Shown: in pieces, positions 1-7,187 of the stretch
Layout: every line of letters starts with the position of its first letter
How positions within the stretch are numbered: position 1 is the first letter of the stretch
NCBI GenBank assembly: GCA_036519575.1
Contig: DATDKZ010000193.1
Span: 1-17,906 of the forward strand
DNA from: AC-69 sp036519575
GTDB taxonomy: Bacteria > Actinomycetota > UBA4738 > HRBIN12
Direction: 5' to 3'
Length of the DNA stretch: 17,906 nucleotides
Made by a program: the position numbers and the translations under genes
Notes under the pieces: generated by a model
Database searches by the model: none
Told to the model about the DNA's origin: nothing
Seen by the model: only the letters and a program-made list of their open reading frames with translations

Positions 1-1410
1 GCTGGCCAACAGGAGCTTCTGGGCGATGCCGGTGCTGGCGAAGGAGACCCCCGACAGCCCTCCCAGCGCGCCCAATGCGGGGCTCGCCGCCTGGGATCCC
101 CCAAGCACGGTCGTCCGGAACCCCGACACGAGCTCGTGGAAGAATCCCATGGGCTCGGCAGGAAACGTGGCCAGGGCGCCGCCCTGAAGGACTTCCGGTC
201 CCACGAGGAATCGGAAGGCCAGTGCCATGATGCAGAGGCCAAGTGTCCAGGCCACCAGGACCGGGTGCCGGCCCGCGAGCGACGCGAAGCGAGTCCGGAC
301 CGGCGCCCTCTCCGCCTCCTCCTCCAGCTCGATCTGCTCCCCGAGGATGCGTTCGGCCTCCGCGAACCACCTCGGAGGACGGAAGAACTCCGACTCCATG
401 AACCGGCGGATGCGCCGATCCGGGACCTTCCGTACCGATTGGGCCCTCACTCGCCGGCGGACCGTCGAGGGGAGGTGGGTCAGGTTCCACGCCCACGCTG
501 CGAGCAGCTCGTAGGCCTCCTCCAGCCGGCGGACCACCGCGAGGTAGGTCAGGCGCGCCGCCTCGATCACCAGATGGAGTGGAAGGAGCCACAGGAGCGA
601 CAGGGTCCCGTAGTTCTTCAACATGGAGGCCACCGCCACCCGCTCCCCGTGGTACTGGGGGCCGCGTTCGTGAGCCGCGGCCCGGCCTCGGCCCTCTCCG
701 CGGTGCCGGGCCTGGGCGAGCGGCGTCATCAGGACCCTGAAGCCGGCCAGGCGGGCCCTCCAGCAGAAATCGAGGTCGTCGTGGTGCCCGCCCAAGCGCT
801 CGTCGAAGGGGCCCGTGCGCTGCCAGGCCTCCCGGGAGATGAGCATGGCGCAGGACGAGACGTACAGGACCTCGAGGATCCGGTCGTACTGGCCCTGGTC
901 TAACTCGCCGTCCTGCAACGGCGTATGCGGATGGCCGAACCGGTCGGTGGACCGGCCCACCTCGCGGAGCACCGCCGGCTCGTCCCAGTCCACGACCTTG
1001 GGCCCGACGATGCCGACCCGCTCGACCCCCCGCAGGCCCTCGGCGGCCTCGACCATGCAGGTCACCGCGTCGGACGCCAGGGCCGCGTCGTCGTGGAGGA
1101 CGAGGACATAGTCGGCGGCCCTGGCCACGGGGAGGTCCAGGGCTGCACGCATCGCGCCGGACAACCCTCGGTCCTCCGGGAGGGCGATGAGTCGTCTCGG
1201 CCCCAGGGCCTGCTGGAGGATCTCGCGAGAACCGTCCGTCGAACCACCATCGACGGCCACCACGCCGAGCCGGGGATGCGTCTGACGAGCCAGGGAGCGG
1301 AGGCTCTCCCTCAGCCAGCGAGCTCCGTTGCTCACCACCAGCACCACCAGGACGCTCGGGGTGCGGACGGCGTCGGCTACCGGAGAGCGATCGGCTGTCG
1401 TGGTAACCAT
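1..1410 (-). CDS. Family 2 glycosyltransferase, membrane-associated, 3' end cut by window edge
   Basis: The minus-strand frame from the ATG at 1410 stays open for 470 codons to base 1, so the C-terminus is missing. The N-terminal domain is a GT-A fold GT2: a beta strand plus SNGARWL at about residues 19-33, the nucleotide-binding VVAVDGGSTDGS at 50-61, the metal-binding HDD at 106-108, and the acceptor-side motif GPFDERLGGHHDDLDFCWR ending near 218. Such enzymes transfer a sugar from a nucleotide sugar to a lipid or polysaccharide acceptor at the inner membrane face. After an Arg-rich linker and an acidic stretch (about 350-370), a hydrophobic segment at about 382-403 begins what is probably a multi-spanning C-terminal part, as in large cell-envelope glycosyltransferases of actinobacteria. 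No clear Shine-Dalgarno precedes 1410; a TAGGCT box lies 22 bases upstream. The family is secure, but donor and acceptor are unknown. Plus-strand ORFs here are antisense shadows. Confidence 0.85.
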   Translation of the reverse strand, partial: MVTTTADRSPVADAVRTPSVLVVLVVSNGARWLRESLRSLARQTHPRLGVVAVDGGSTDGSREILQQALGPRRLIALPEDRGLSGAMRAALDLPVARAADYVLVLHDDAALASDAVTCMVEAAEGLRGVERVGIVGPKVVDWDEPAVLREVGRSTDRFGHPHTPLQDGELDQGQYDRILEVLYVSSCAMLISREAWQRTGPFDERLGGHHDDLDFCWRARLAGFRVLMTPLAQARHRGEGRGRAAAHERGPQYHGERVAVASMLKNYGTLSLLWLLPLHLVIEAARLTYLAVVRRLEEAYELLAAWAWNLTHLPSTVRRRVRAQSVRKVPDRRIRRFMESEFFRPPRWFAEAERILGEQIELEEEAERAPVRTRFASLAGRHPVLVAWTLGLCIMALAFRFLVGPEVLQGGALATFPAEPMGFFHELVSGFRTTVLGGSQAASPALGALGGLSGVSFASTGIAQKLLLAS

Positions 1411-1432
1411 CGGATGCGCGTGCGCGGCGCGC

Positions 1433-1438
1433 AGCCTA
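1433..1438 (-). promoter_or_regulatory. Possible -10 element of the glycosyltransferase gene
   Basis: The minus strand reads TAGGCT 22 bases before the ATG at 1410. The same hexamer sits upstream of fbiC (4848-4853). It fits the TANNNT pattern of actinobacterial -10 boxes, but no convincing -35 is visible, so this is tentative. Confidence 0.3.
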
Positions 1439-1458
1439 GCACGCGGCGGGCTCCGAAA

Positions 1459-1496
1459 ACCGAGGAAGGGGGGCGACGATGCGCCCCCCTTCCCGG
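1459..1496 (-). terminator. Rho-independent terminator after the H1-like gene
   Basis: A perfect 12-bp GC-rich stem (1464-1475 with 1482-1493, six-base loop) extends by three more pairs around one bulged base. On the minus strand it is followed by CTCGGTTTTCGG, giving a short T run. It lies 23 bases beyond the stop codon of the lysine-rich protein and before the glycosyltransferase start, so it separates the two minus-strand units. The plus strand has no T run after the stem. Confidence 0.75.
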
Positions 1497-1518
1497 AGAA
1501 AACGGATGAAGCCGCAGG

Positions 1519-1794
1519 CTACTTCTTCGCGGCGGTCCGCTTCTTCGCTGTCGACGGCTTCGCGGTCCGCCTCTTCGCCGCGGGCTTCCGCGCCGCGGTC
1601 CGCTTCTTAGCGGTCCGTCTCTTCGTGGTCCGCTTCTTGGCCGCGGTCTTCCGCGTCGCGGTCTTCCGCTTCCGTGTCTTTGCTGCCTTCTTCGCCGCGG
1701 TCTTCCGCGTCGCGGTCTTCCGCTTCCTGGTAGCGGCTCCCTTCTTGGCGGCCGCCTTTCTCTTCGCGGTGGATCTCTTCTTTGCGGGAGACAT
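1519..1794 (-). CDS. Lysine/alanine-rich histone H1-like DNA-binding protein
   Basis: A 91-residue protein made almost only of Lys, Arg, Ala and Thr, with repeated KKxAAKTRKRKTATRKTAA-type units and no hydrophobic core. This composition matches the C-terminal tails of eukaryotic H1 and the basic tails of actinobacterial nucleoid proteins (HupB tail type). It is probably disordered and binds DNA or RNA by charge, compacting the nucleoid; this role is inferred from composition. The ATG at 1794 is chosen over the GTG six bases upstream because AAAGGGGG sits five bases before it. It starts 19 bases after the WhiB-like stop codon, so the two are probably co-transcribed, and a strong terminator follows. 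Inside the gene a 34-bp sequence is perfectly repeated at a 54-bp interval, so the tail has grown or shrunk by 18-codon units. Confidence 0.8.
   Translation of the reverse strand: MSPAKKRSTAKRKAAAKKGAATRKRKTATRKTAAKKAAKTRKRKTATRKTAAKKRTTKRRTAKKRTAARKPAAKRRTAKPSTAKKRTAAKK
1640..1727. repeat. 34-bp perfect direct repeat with 54-bp period inside the H1-like gene
   Basis: Bases 1640-1673 and 1694-1727 are identical over 34 bp, and the identity continues leftwards with one mismatch over seven more bases. The period of 54 bp is 18 codons, so copy-number change would keep the reading frame. Confidence 0.9.
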
Positions 1795-1813
1795 TGTCAC
1801 CCCCTTTCGATGC

Positions 1814-2041
1814 TCATGACGCCATACGCTTCAGGCGTCGCCGTTCCCGCTCGCTCATCCCTCCCCACACCCCGTACCGCTCGTCGCGGCGCAGGGCGTA
1901 GTTGAGGCACTCGATTCGAACGGGACAGTCAGCGCAGATCCGCTTCGCCTCCCTCGATGACCCTCCCTTCTCGGGGAAGAAGATCTCGGGATCGTGCTCT
2001 CGGCAGCGGGCCCGCTCTTGCCATGGGATGTAGTGATGCAC
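1814..2041 (-). CDS. WhiB-family iron-sulfur transcriptional regulator
   Basis: A compact 75-residue protein with the four cysteines of the WhiB family (C13, C36, C39, C45; C-x22-C-x2-C-x5-C), which bind a 4Fe-4S cluster. The GVWGG turn follows at 57-61, then the basic SERERRRLKR tail used for DNA contact. WhiB proteins are found almost only in actinobacteria and their phages; they bind the primary sigma factor and sense redox state, NO or O2. The GTG at 2041 is preferred because GGGGGGAGAG lies just upstream; the TTG start at 2059 would overlap this ribosome site and a palindrome. It heads a unit with the H1-like gene (19-base gap). The identity of the WhiB subgroup cannot be assigned by eye. 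Confidence 0.93.
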   Translation of the reverse strand: MHHYIPWQERARCREHDPEIFFPEKGGSSREAKRICADCPVRIECLNYALRRDERYGVWGGMSERERRRLKRMAS

Positions 2042-2058
2042 CGCTCTCTCCCCCCGCA

Positions 2059-2076
2059 AATCACACGCCTGTGATT
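2059..2076. promoter_or_regulatory. Operator-like palindrome over the predicted whiB transcription start
   Basis: AATCACA-cgcc-TGTGATT is a perfect 7+7 bp inverted repeat that covers the expected start site and touches the -10 box. The position suits a repressor or autoregulation. No regulator is identified. Confidence 0.45.
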
Positions 2077-2103
2077 CTGAGGGATTCCTCCCCTCGTTGA
2101 CAA
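2074..2103 (-). promoter_or_regulatory. Predicted promoter of the whiB-like / H1-like unit
   Basis: The minus strand carries TTGTCA (2098-2103) and CAGAAT (2074-2079) separated by 18 bases, a reasonable sigma-70-type match. The expected start of transcription is near 2066, about 25 bases before the GTG at 2041. Confidence 0.5.
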
Positions 2104-2116
2104 GAGGGAATTCCTC
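2079..2116. promoter_or_regulatory. Pair of near-palindromic repeats flanking the whiB -35 box
   Basis: GAGGGAATTCCTC (2104-2116) and GAGGGATTCCTC (2079-2090) differ by one inserted A. One abuts the -35 hexamer upstream and the other lies in the spacer next to the -10. Their starts are 25 bp apart, close to two to two and a half helical turns. They look like paired regulator sites. Confidence 0.45.
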
Positions 2117-2217
2117 ATTTGTTGGTGCACCTCCACATCACATCTCCCGAATGAATGTTCGACAGTGAATCCACAGGTTTCAAGACATTTCGGAGAGAAA
2201 TTTGCCAGTCAACCCCA

Positions 2218-2234
2218 TTGACCACGTAGGTCAA
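2218..2234. promoter_or_regulatory. TTGACC-N5-GGTCAA palindrome between fbiC and whiB
   Basis: A perfect 6+6 bp inverted repeat with loop ACGTA, 34 bases past the fbiC stop codon. It is not followed by a T run on the minus strand, so it is a poor terminator; it may be a binding site. The surrounding 2042-2268 stretch is visibly richer in A and T than the genes and holds no supported ORF. Confidence 0.3.
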
Positions 2235-2268
2235 GGTGATTGACGGAATGGCCCGTTTCGAGGCGCTT

Positions 2269-4839
2269 TCAGGCCCGGACGAACGCTGCGCGCTCGGTCG
2301 CATCCACGATGCGCGACGTGGTGAGATCATTGCGCTGCACACGTCCGTACGTGGTCGTGCGTTCTGCGGGGACGCGGCCGATGGCCCGGATCGCTTCCTG
2401 GAACTGCGATGGCTCCATGCGGATTCCCCATTCCGCTCCGGCCATCCGACTTATCGTCTCCTCCATCAACGTCCCGCCGAAATCGTTCGCCCCTCCCTGA
2501 AGGATCATCTGGCACGCCTCCACACCCATCTTGACCCACGAGACCTGAATATTCGGGATCGCCCCATCGAGCAGGATCCGGGCCACCGCATGCATCCGCC
2601 GGTTTTCCACAATCGTGGGCCCGGGTCTCGCACGACCTGCGAGATAGATCGGCGCGTTCTGATGCACGAACGAGAGCGGCACGAACTCCGTGAACCCCCC
2701 GGTGTCTTCCTGGATCCTGCGGATACGTCGAATGTGGAAAACCCAGTGGGGCGGCGCGTCCACGTGCCCGAACATGATCGTCGATGAGGATCGAAGGCCG
2801 AGTTCGTGCGCGGTCCTGACGATCTCCTCCCACGTGTCGGCAGGGAGTTTGCCCTTGGTCAACACCCAGCGAACATCGTCGTCAAGGATCTCGGCGGCCG
2901 TCCCGGGGATGGTCCCCAGTCCGCGGTTTCGGCACTCCTGGAGGAACTCACGGAAGGTTATCCCCAACTTCGTGCTGCCGTTCAGCACCTCCATTGGGCT
3001 GAACGCGTGGATGTGGATATCCGGCGCTGCCGCCTTCACCGCGTCGAGGAGATCAAAGTAGAACGTCCCGGGGAGGTCGGGGTGGATCCCGCCCTGCATG
3101 CACACCTCGGTGGCCCCCTGATCTCGCGCCTCGCGGGTCCGGTCCGCCACCTCCTCCAGGGTCAGCGTGTAGGACTCCGGATCCATCTCCCGTTGCGCGA
3201 AGGCGCAGAACCGGCATCCCACGTAGCAGACATTGGTGAAGTTGATGTTGCGGTTCACGACATAGGTGATCTCGTCGCCGACGGCCTCTTCGCGCAACCC
3301 GTCGGCCACCCGGCACATCGATTCCAGCGCCGGCCCGTCCGCCTGGAACAGCGCGAGCGCCTGGGCGTCGGTGATCGGCCGGTGCCCCTCCGCCCTTCGC
3401 AACGCCGCCTTGACGTCGGCATCGATGCGGGCGGGGACCACCTCCCGGCCCGCCCACGACCTCGTCACCTCGTTATCGAGCACGTCGAAGTCCCCATACA
3501 CGGCGGCGGCATCCTGTCGGAGGCCCGCGCCCGGACCTTTGGCGAAGGTCAGCTCCATCGACCGGGGCTTCCACTGGACGTCCGGGTCCTGCCAGGCGAT
3601 GGGATGCGGCACGGTGTCCGGGGCGGCCAGACCGTCAGCCCTCATGAGCTCCTCGACCGGCTGACGCATCTTCGCTGCAAGGTAGGGGTCGGGACGAAGA
3701 GCGAACTCGGGGTAGATGGTTAGGCGCTCTCTGAGCTCCAGGCCCCGGTCGGCCGTCCGGGCTGCCAGGACCCCGATGGCCGGCCACGGCTTCTCGGGGT
3801 TCACGTGGTCGGGCGTCAACGGAGACACCCCGCCCCAGTCGTTGACCCCGGCATCCAGCAGACGGAGCTGCATCCCTTCGTCCGAGAGGTTCGGCGGCGC
3901 CTGCACGTTCATCTGGGGCCCAAGCAGCACACGGGCCGTCGCCACCACGGCTAGGAACTCCTCCGCCTCCGGCTCCGGGGCCCGATGCATGGCCGTCCCC
4001 GGTTTGGCCCGGAAGTTCTGAACGATGACCTCCTGCACGTGCCGGTACCGGCGATGGAGGTCACGGATGGCGAGCAGCGACTGGGCGCGCTCTCGGAGCG
4101 TCTCCCCGATCCCCACCAGGATGCCGGTTGTGAAAGGGATGGCCAGGCGCCCGGCGTCCTCGATGGTCCGCATCCGCACGGCGGGAACCTTGTCCGGCGA
4201 GCCAACATGCGGCCCGCCCTTCTCCGAAAGACGATCCGACGACGTCTCCAGCATCAGGCCCATCGATGCGCTCACGTGCTTCAGGCGGGCCATTTCCTCC
4301 CAGCTCATCACGCCGGGGTTCAGGTGGGGCAGGAGGCCCGTCTCCTCGATGACCCGGATCGCCGCCGCCCGCACGTAGTCGAGCGTGGAGTGGTACCCCC
4401 GCGCGGCGAGCCACTCGCGCGCCACCGGGTACCGTTCCTCCGGCCGGTCGCCCAGGGTGAACAGCGCTTCCTTGCAGCCGCGCGTCCGGCCGGCCTCGGC
4501 GACGGCCACGACCTCCTCGATGGAGAGGAACGGTCGCTCCAGCTTCGCGGGCGGCTTGGCGAAGGTGCAGTAATGGCAGTGATCCCGGCAGAGCATCGTG
4601 AGCGGGATGAACACCTTGCGCGAGTACGTGATCGTGGAGCCGTGACCGAGCTCGCGGAGCCCCGATGCCACCCGCATCAACCGGTCCAGGTCCCGTCCCC
4701 TGGCCGCGACCAGGCCCTCGGCCTCATCGAGCGACAGCGTCTTCCCTGCTTCCGCCCGTGTCAGTGCTCGGCGGATGAGCGCTCCGGGCGGGGTGGACGA
4801 ACGCTCGGGCCGGGTCCGCCGGGGGGTCGCCTCCGCCAT
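2269..4839 (-). CDS. fbiC: Bifunctional FO synthase (CofG-CofH fusion)
   Basis: An 856-residue two-domain radical SAM enzyme that joins 5-amino-6-ribitylaminouracil and tyrosine into FO, the deazaflavin core of coenzyme F420. The N-terminal CofG half has the cluster motif CRDHCHYC (C84, C88, C91); the C-terminal CofH half has CYVGCRFC (C538, C542, C545) after NRNINFTN. The length and order match actinobacterial FbiC. The ATG at 4839 (MAEATPRR) is chosen: a longer reading back to 4968 would run through the fbiA start and adds a non-conserved tail. TAGGCT ends nine bases before this ATG and there is no Shine-Dalgarno, suggesting a leaderless transcript. It is divergent from fbiA-fbiB, the next steps of the same pathway. 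Confidence 0.97.
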   Translation of the reverse strand: MAEATPRRTRPERSSTPPGALIRRALTRAEAGKTLSLDEAEGLVAARGRDLDRLMRVASGLRELGHGSTITYSRKVFIPLTMLCRDHCHYCTFAKPPAKLERPFLSIEEVVAVAEAGRTRGCKEALFTLGDRPEERYPVAREWLAARGYHSTLDYVRAAAIRVIEETGLLPHLNPGVMSWEEMARLKHVSASMGLMLETSSDRLSEKGGPHVGSPDKVPAVRMRTIEDAGRLAIPFTTGILVGIGETLRERAQSLLAIRDLHRRYRHVQEVIVQNFRAKPGTAMHRAPEPEAEEFLAVVATARVLLGPQMNVQAPPNLSDEGMQLRLLDAGVNDWGGVSPLTPDHVNPEKPWPAIGVLAARTADRGLELRERLTIYPEFALRPDPYLAAKMRQPVEELMRADGLAAPDTVPHPIAWQDPDVQWKPRSMELTFAKGPGAGLRQDAAAVYGDFDVLDNEVTRSWAGREVVPARIDADVKAALRRAEGHRPITDAQALALFQADGPALESMCRVADGLREEAVGDEITYVVNRNINFTNVCYVGCRFCAFAQREMDPESYTLTLEEVADRTREARDQGATEVCMQGGIHPDLPGTFYFDLLDAVKAAAPDIHIHAFSPMEVLNGSTKLGITFREFLQECRNRGLGTIPGTAAEILDDDVRWVLTKGKLPADTWEEIVRTAHELGLRSSSTIMFGHVDAPPHWVFHIRRIRRIQEDTGGFTEFVPLSFVHQNAPIYLAGRARPGPTIVENRRMHAVARILLDGAIPNIQVSWVKMGVEACQMILQGGANDFGGTLMEETISRMAGAEWGIRMEPSQFQEAIRAIGRVPAERTTTYGRVQRNDLTTSRIVDATERAAFVRA

Positions 4840-4847
4840 CGCGAGCG

Positions 4848-4860
4848 AGCCTACTACGCT
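4848..4860. promoter_or_regulatory. Back-to-back -10 elements of fbiC and fbiA (leaderless-type)
   Basis: The 13-bp block AGCCTACTACGCT gives TAGGCT on the minus strand (4848-4853, nine bases before the fbiC ATG) and TACGCT on the plus strand (4855-4860, seven bases before the fbiA ATG). The block is palindromic apart from one base pair and its centre. Neither gene has a Shine-Dalgarno, and TANNNT a few bases before the start codon is the usual look of leaderless genes in actinobacteria. Confidence 0.55.
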
Positions 4861-4867
4861 ATCCGCG

Positions 4868-5812
4868 ATGCGATTGACGGCACTGGCGGGAGGGATCGGC
4901 GCGGGGAAGTTCCTGCGGGGACTGGTCCGCATCGTCCAGCCCGAGGACCTCACCGTGATCGTCAACACCGGGGACGACGTCCAGATGCATGGGCTCCACG
5001 TCTCGCCGGATCTCGACTCGGTGACCTACTGGTTGGCGGGGGTCATGGACCGCGAGCGCGGATGGGGCCGCCGCGACGAGACCTTCCGGACCACCGAGGA
5101 GCTCGGCCGCTTCGACCCCGACCATGCCTGGTTCAACCTCGGTGACCTCGACCTTGCCACCCACCTGTACCGGACGAACCTGCTTCGAGCAGGCGCCACG
5201 TTGTCGGAAGCCACGGGGCTCGTTGCCCGCCGGTTCGGCGTGGGGCCCCGGATCCTGCCGATGAGCGACGACCCGGTGACCACGCGCGTCTCGGTGATGA
5301 CGGACGGAGAGGAAACGGACCTGCACTTCCAGGAGTACTGGGTCAAACGCCGGGCCCGGGACGAGGTCAAAGCGATCCGGTACGACGGCGTCGAGGCTGC
5401 CGTCCCCGGGCCGGGCGTTCTCGAGTCGATCGAGGCCGCCGACCTGGTGGTGCTCTGCCCATCGAACCCGATCGCGTCGCTCCGGCCCATCCTGTCCCTG
5501 CCGAGCATCGGGAAGGCCGTGGCCCACCGTCGCGATGCGGCGGTCGGCGTCTCGCCGATCGTCGGAGGCGCGCCGCTCGCCGGCATGGCCGACAGGCTGA
5601 TGCCGGTGGCCGGGTACGCGGTGACTGCGCTTGGAGCCGCTGAGTGTTACCGGGGGCTGCTCGCAGGGTGGGTGGTCGATCATGCCGACCGGGAGCTGGC
5701 GTCCCGCATCGAGCACGAGCTCGGCGTTCGGGTCGCGGTCACGGACACGGTCATGGCCGATGACGCGAAGGCCGAGAGCGTGGCCCGCGCGGCCCTCGAC
5801 CTGATGCGGTGA
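4868..5812 (+). CDS. fbiA: 2-phospho-L-lactate (phosphoenolpyruvyl) transferase CofD/FbiA
   Basis: A 314-residue cytoplasmic enzyme that transfers the phospholactyl or phosphoenolpyruvyl group from its guanosine-diphosphate-activated donor to FO, making F420-0 or dehydro-F420-0. Family signatures are seen: LAGGIGAGKFLRGL at 6-19, VNTGDD at 32-37, and GDLDLATHLYRT at 92-103. The length is normal for the family. The start at 4868 is the first codon that gives the conserved MRLTALAGGIGAGK N-terminus; the frame is open upstream to 4775, but that part is antisense to fbiC. The stop overlaps the GTG of fbiB by four bases (GTGA), so the two are translationally coupled. The donor-making enzyme CofC/FbiD is not in the window. 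Confidence 0.96.
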   Translation: MRLTALAGGIGAGKFLRGLVRIVQPEDLTVIVNTGDDVQMHGLHVSPDLDSVTYWLAGVMDRERGWGRRDETFRTTEELGRFDPDHAWFNLGDLDLATHLYRTNLLRAGATLSEATGLVARRFGVGPRILPMSDDPVTTRVSVMTDGEETDLHFQEYWVKRRARDEVKAIRYDGVEAAVPGPGVLESIEAADLVVLCPSNPIASLRPILSLPSIGKAVAHRRDAAVGVSPIVGGAPLAGMADRLMPVAGYAVTALGAAECYRGLLAGWVVDHADRELASRIEHELGVRVAVTDTVMADDAKAESVARAALDLMR

Positions 5813-7104
5813 GCGTGGGCATCGAGATCATCCCCATCGAGGGCCTCGGAGAGGTCCGTCCCGGCGACGAAGTCGCCGCGCTCCTCGGGCCGAAGCTCGC
5901 GGAGCTGGGCCTCCGGCACGGGGACGTCGTCGTGGTCACTCAGAAGATCGTGTCGAAGGCCGAGGGCCGGATCGTTCCGGACGGGGGCGAGAGCCGGACC
6001 GCGTGGGCCGAACGGGAGGCCCGCCGCATCGTGGCTCGCCGGGGAGACCTGGTGATCGCCGAGACCCGGCACGGGTTCGTGTGCGCCAATGCGGGCGTCG
6101 ATGCGTCGAACGTCGAACCGGGATTCCTGAGCCTTCTCCCGGAGGATCCGGACGGGTCGGCGGAATCGATCCGCAAGGGGCTCGAGCAGTCCCCGGGGAT
6201 CTCCGTCGGAGTGGTGGTCACCGATACCTTCGGCCGCACATGGCGGCGTGGAGTGGTGAACGTGGCCATCGGATGCGCGGGGCTCCCCGCGGTGCTCGAC
6301 TTACGCGGAACGCCGGACCAGCACGGCACGACCCTCGAGGCGACGATCGTGGCCCTGGCCGACGAGGTTGCGGCGGCGAGCGGGCTGGTCATGGGCAAGG
6401 CCTCGCGCATCCCCGCGGCGATCGTGCGAGGCGTCCACACGAACGCCCCAGCTTCACCGGCCGCCCAGCTCGTCCGCCCCGCGGAGGAGGATCTGTTCCG
6501 GGAGTCGCCGCTCCTGTCGATCTCGGCGCGGCGCACCATCCGGGCCTTCGGCCCCGGAGCGGTACCCCGCGAAGCGGTGGAGGAGGCGGTGCGGGCCGCG
6601 TGCACGGCGCCCGCCCCACACCACACGCGCCCCTGGGCGTTCACCGCCCTCGACGGCGAGCCGGCGAAGCGCGCGTTGCTCGCGGCGATGGCGCAAGCGT
6701 GGAGGGATGACCTGGAGCGCGACGGCGTCTGGGAAGGGGTGATCACGCGCCGGATCGATCGGAGCTATGCGGTCCTCGGCACGGCTCCGATGCTCATCGT
6801 GCCGTGGATCCGGTTCCAGGGTGCCCACCGTTATCCCGACGAGGAGCGGTCCCACGCCGAGCAGGAGATGTTCCTGCTCTCCGGAGGTGCGGCCATCCAG
6901 AGCCTCCTGCTCGCCCTCCACGCCCAGGGGATCGCGTCCTGCTGGATCTCATCCACGCTGTTCTGCCAACAGGAGACCCGGGCGGTCCTGTCGATGGGCG
7001 ACGAGTGGTTCGCCCTCGGCGCCGTTGCCGCCGGCCCCATGCCGGCCGGCTCCCCGCCGCCCCGGCCAGTCCTGGACCTCGGCGAGCACCTTCGCTTCGC
7101 CTGA
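5809..7104 (+). CDS. fbiB: F420-0 gamma-glutamyl ligase fused to nitroreductase domain (FbiB)
   Basis: A 431-residue fusion. The N-terminal CofE domain (1 to about 230) adds glutamates to F420-0 using GTP: TQKIVSKAEG at 44-53, HGFVCANAGVDASN at 88-101, and DTFGRTWRRG at 139-148. The C-terminal domain (about 235-431) is an FMN-binding nitroreductase fold starting at SISARRTIRAF (237-247), with the conserved PHHTRPW segment. In Mycobacterium FbiB this domain reduces the enolpyruvyl-derived dehydro-F420-0, so this organism probably uses the phosphoenolpyruvate route (inference from family). The start is a GTG overlapping the fbiA stop. No terminator with a T run follows, but a strongly foldable element starts at base 7105. 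Confidence 0.96.
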   Translation: MSVGIEIIPIEGLGEVRPGDEVAALLGPKLAELGLRHGDVVVVTQKIVSKAEGRIVPDGGESRTAWAEREARRIVARRGDLVIAETRHGFVCANAGVDASNVEPGFLSLLPEDPDGSAESIRKGLEQSPGISVGVVVTDTFGRTWRRGVVNVAIGCAGLPAVLDLRGTPDQHGTTLEATIVALADEVAAASGLVMGKASRIPAAIVRGVHTNAPASPAAQLVRPAEEDLFRESPLLSISARRTIRAFGPGAVPREAVEEAVRAACTAPAPHHTRPWAFTALDGEPAKRALLAAMAQAWRDDLERDGVWEGVITRRIDRSYAVLGTAPMLIVPWIRFQGAHRYPDEERSHAEQEMFLLSGGAAIQSLLLALHAQGIASCWISSTLFCQQETRAVLSMGDEWFALGAVAAGPMPAGSPPPRPVLDLGEHLRFA

Positions 7105-7179
7105 GTCGAGCTGCACATCCGGGATGTGGACGGGCGCCCGGGAGCCGCGCTCCCAGGCGCCCGCCCACCCGCGCTCGAC
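7105..7179. other. Three-stem foldable element after fbiB
   Basis: Directly after the fbiB stop, three helices can form together: an outer pair GTCGAGC/GCTCGAC (7105-7111 with 7173-7179), a hairpin CACATC-cgg-GATGTG (7114-7128), and a long hairpin GGGCGCC-c-GGGAG with CTCCC-a-GGCGCCC (7132-7144 with 7150-7162, one mismatch, five-base loop). The result is a three-way junction. There is no T run on either side. It may be a 3'-end structure for fbiAB, or for a convergent small ORF, or an RNA element of unknown role. Confidence 0.45.
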
Positions 7180-7187
7180 GGCGGGCC

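Noticed and set aside
136..903. Long plus-strand ORFs (136-903, 925-1509) over the left end
   Set aside because: They are antisense to the glycosyltransferase, have Arg/Pro/His-rich low-quality translations and no ribosome site. The minus-strand frame shows clear GT2 motifs.
1640..1727. Direct repeats as a CRISPR or mobile-element trace
   Set aside because: There are only two copies, with a codon-multiple period, inside a repetitive basic protein gene. This is coding repeat, not an array.
2059..2076. AATCACA-N4-TGTGATT as a CRP/FNR-type site
   Set aside because: CRP sites read TGTGA-N6-TCACA; here the half-sites are in the opposite order, so the regulator family stays open.
4840..4968. Extended N-terminus of fbiC to 4968
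   Set aside because: It would overlap the fbiA start region and add 43 residues with no family similarity. The ATG at 4839 sits right after a TAGGCT box.
2806..5145. Plus-strand ORFs of 305 and 386 codons across fbiC
   Set aside because: They lie opposite well-supported radical SAM domains and give no recognisable protein; typical of high-GC antisense frames.
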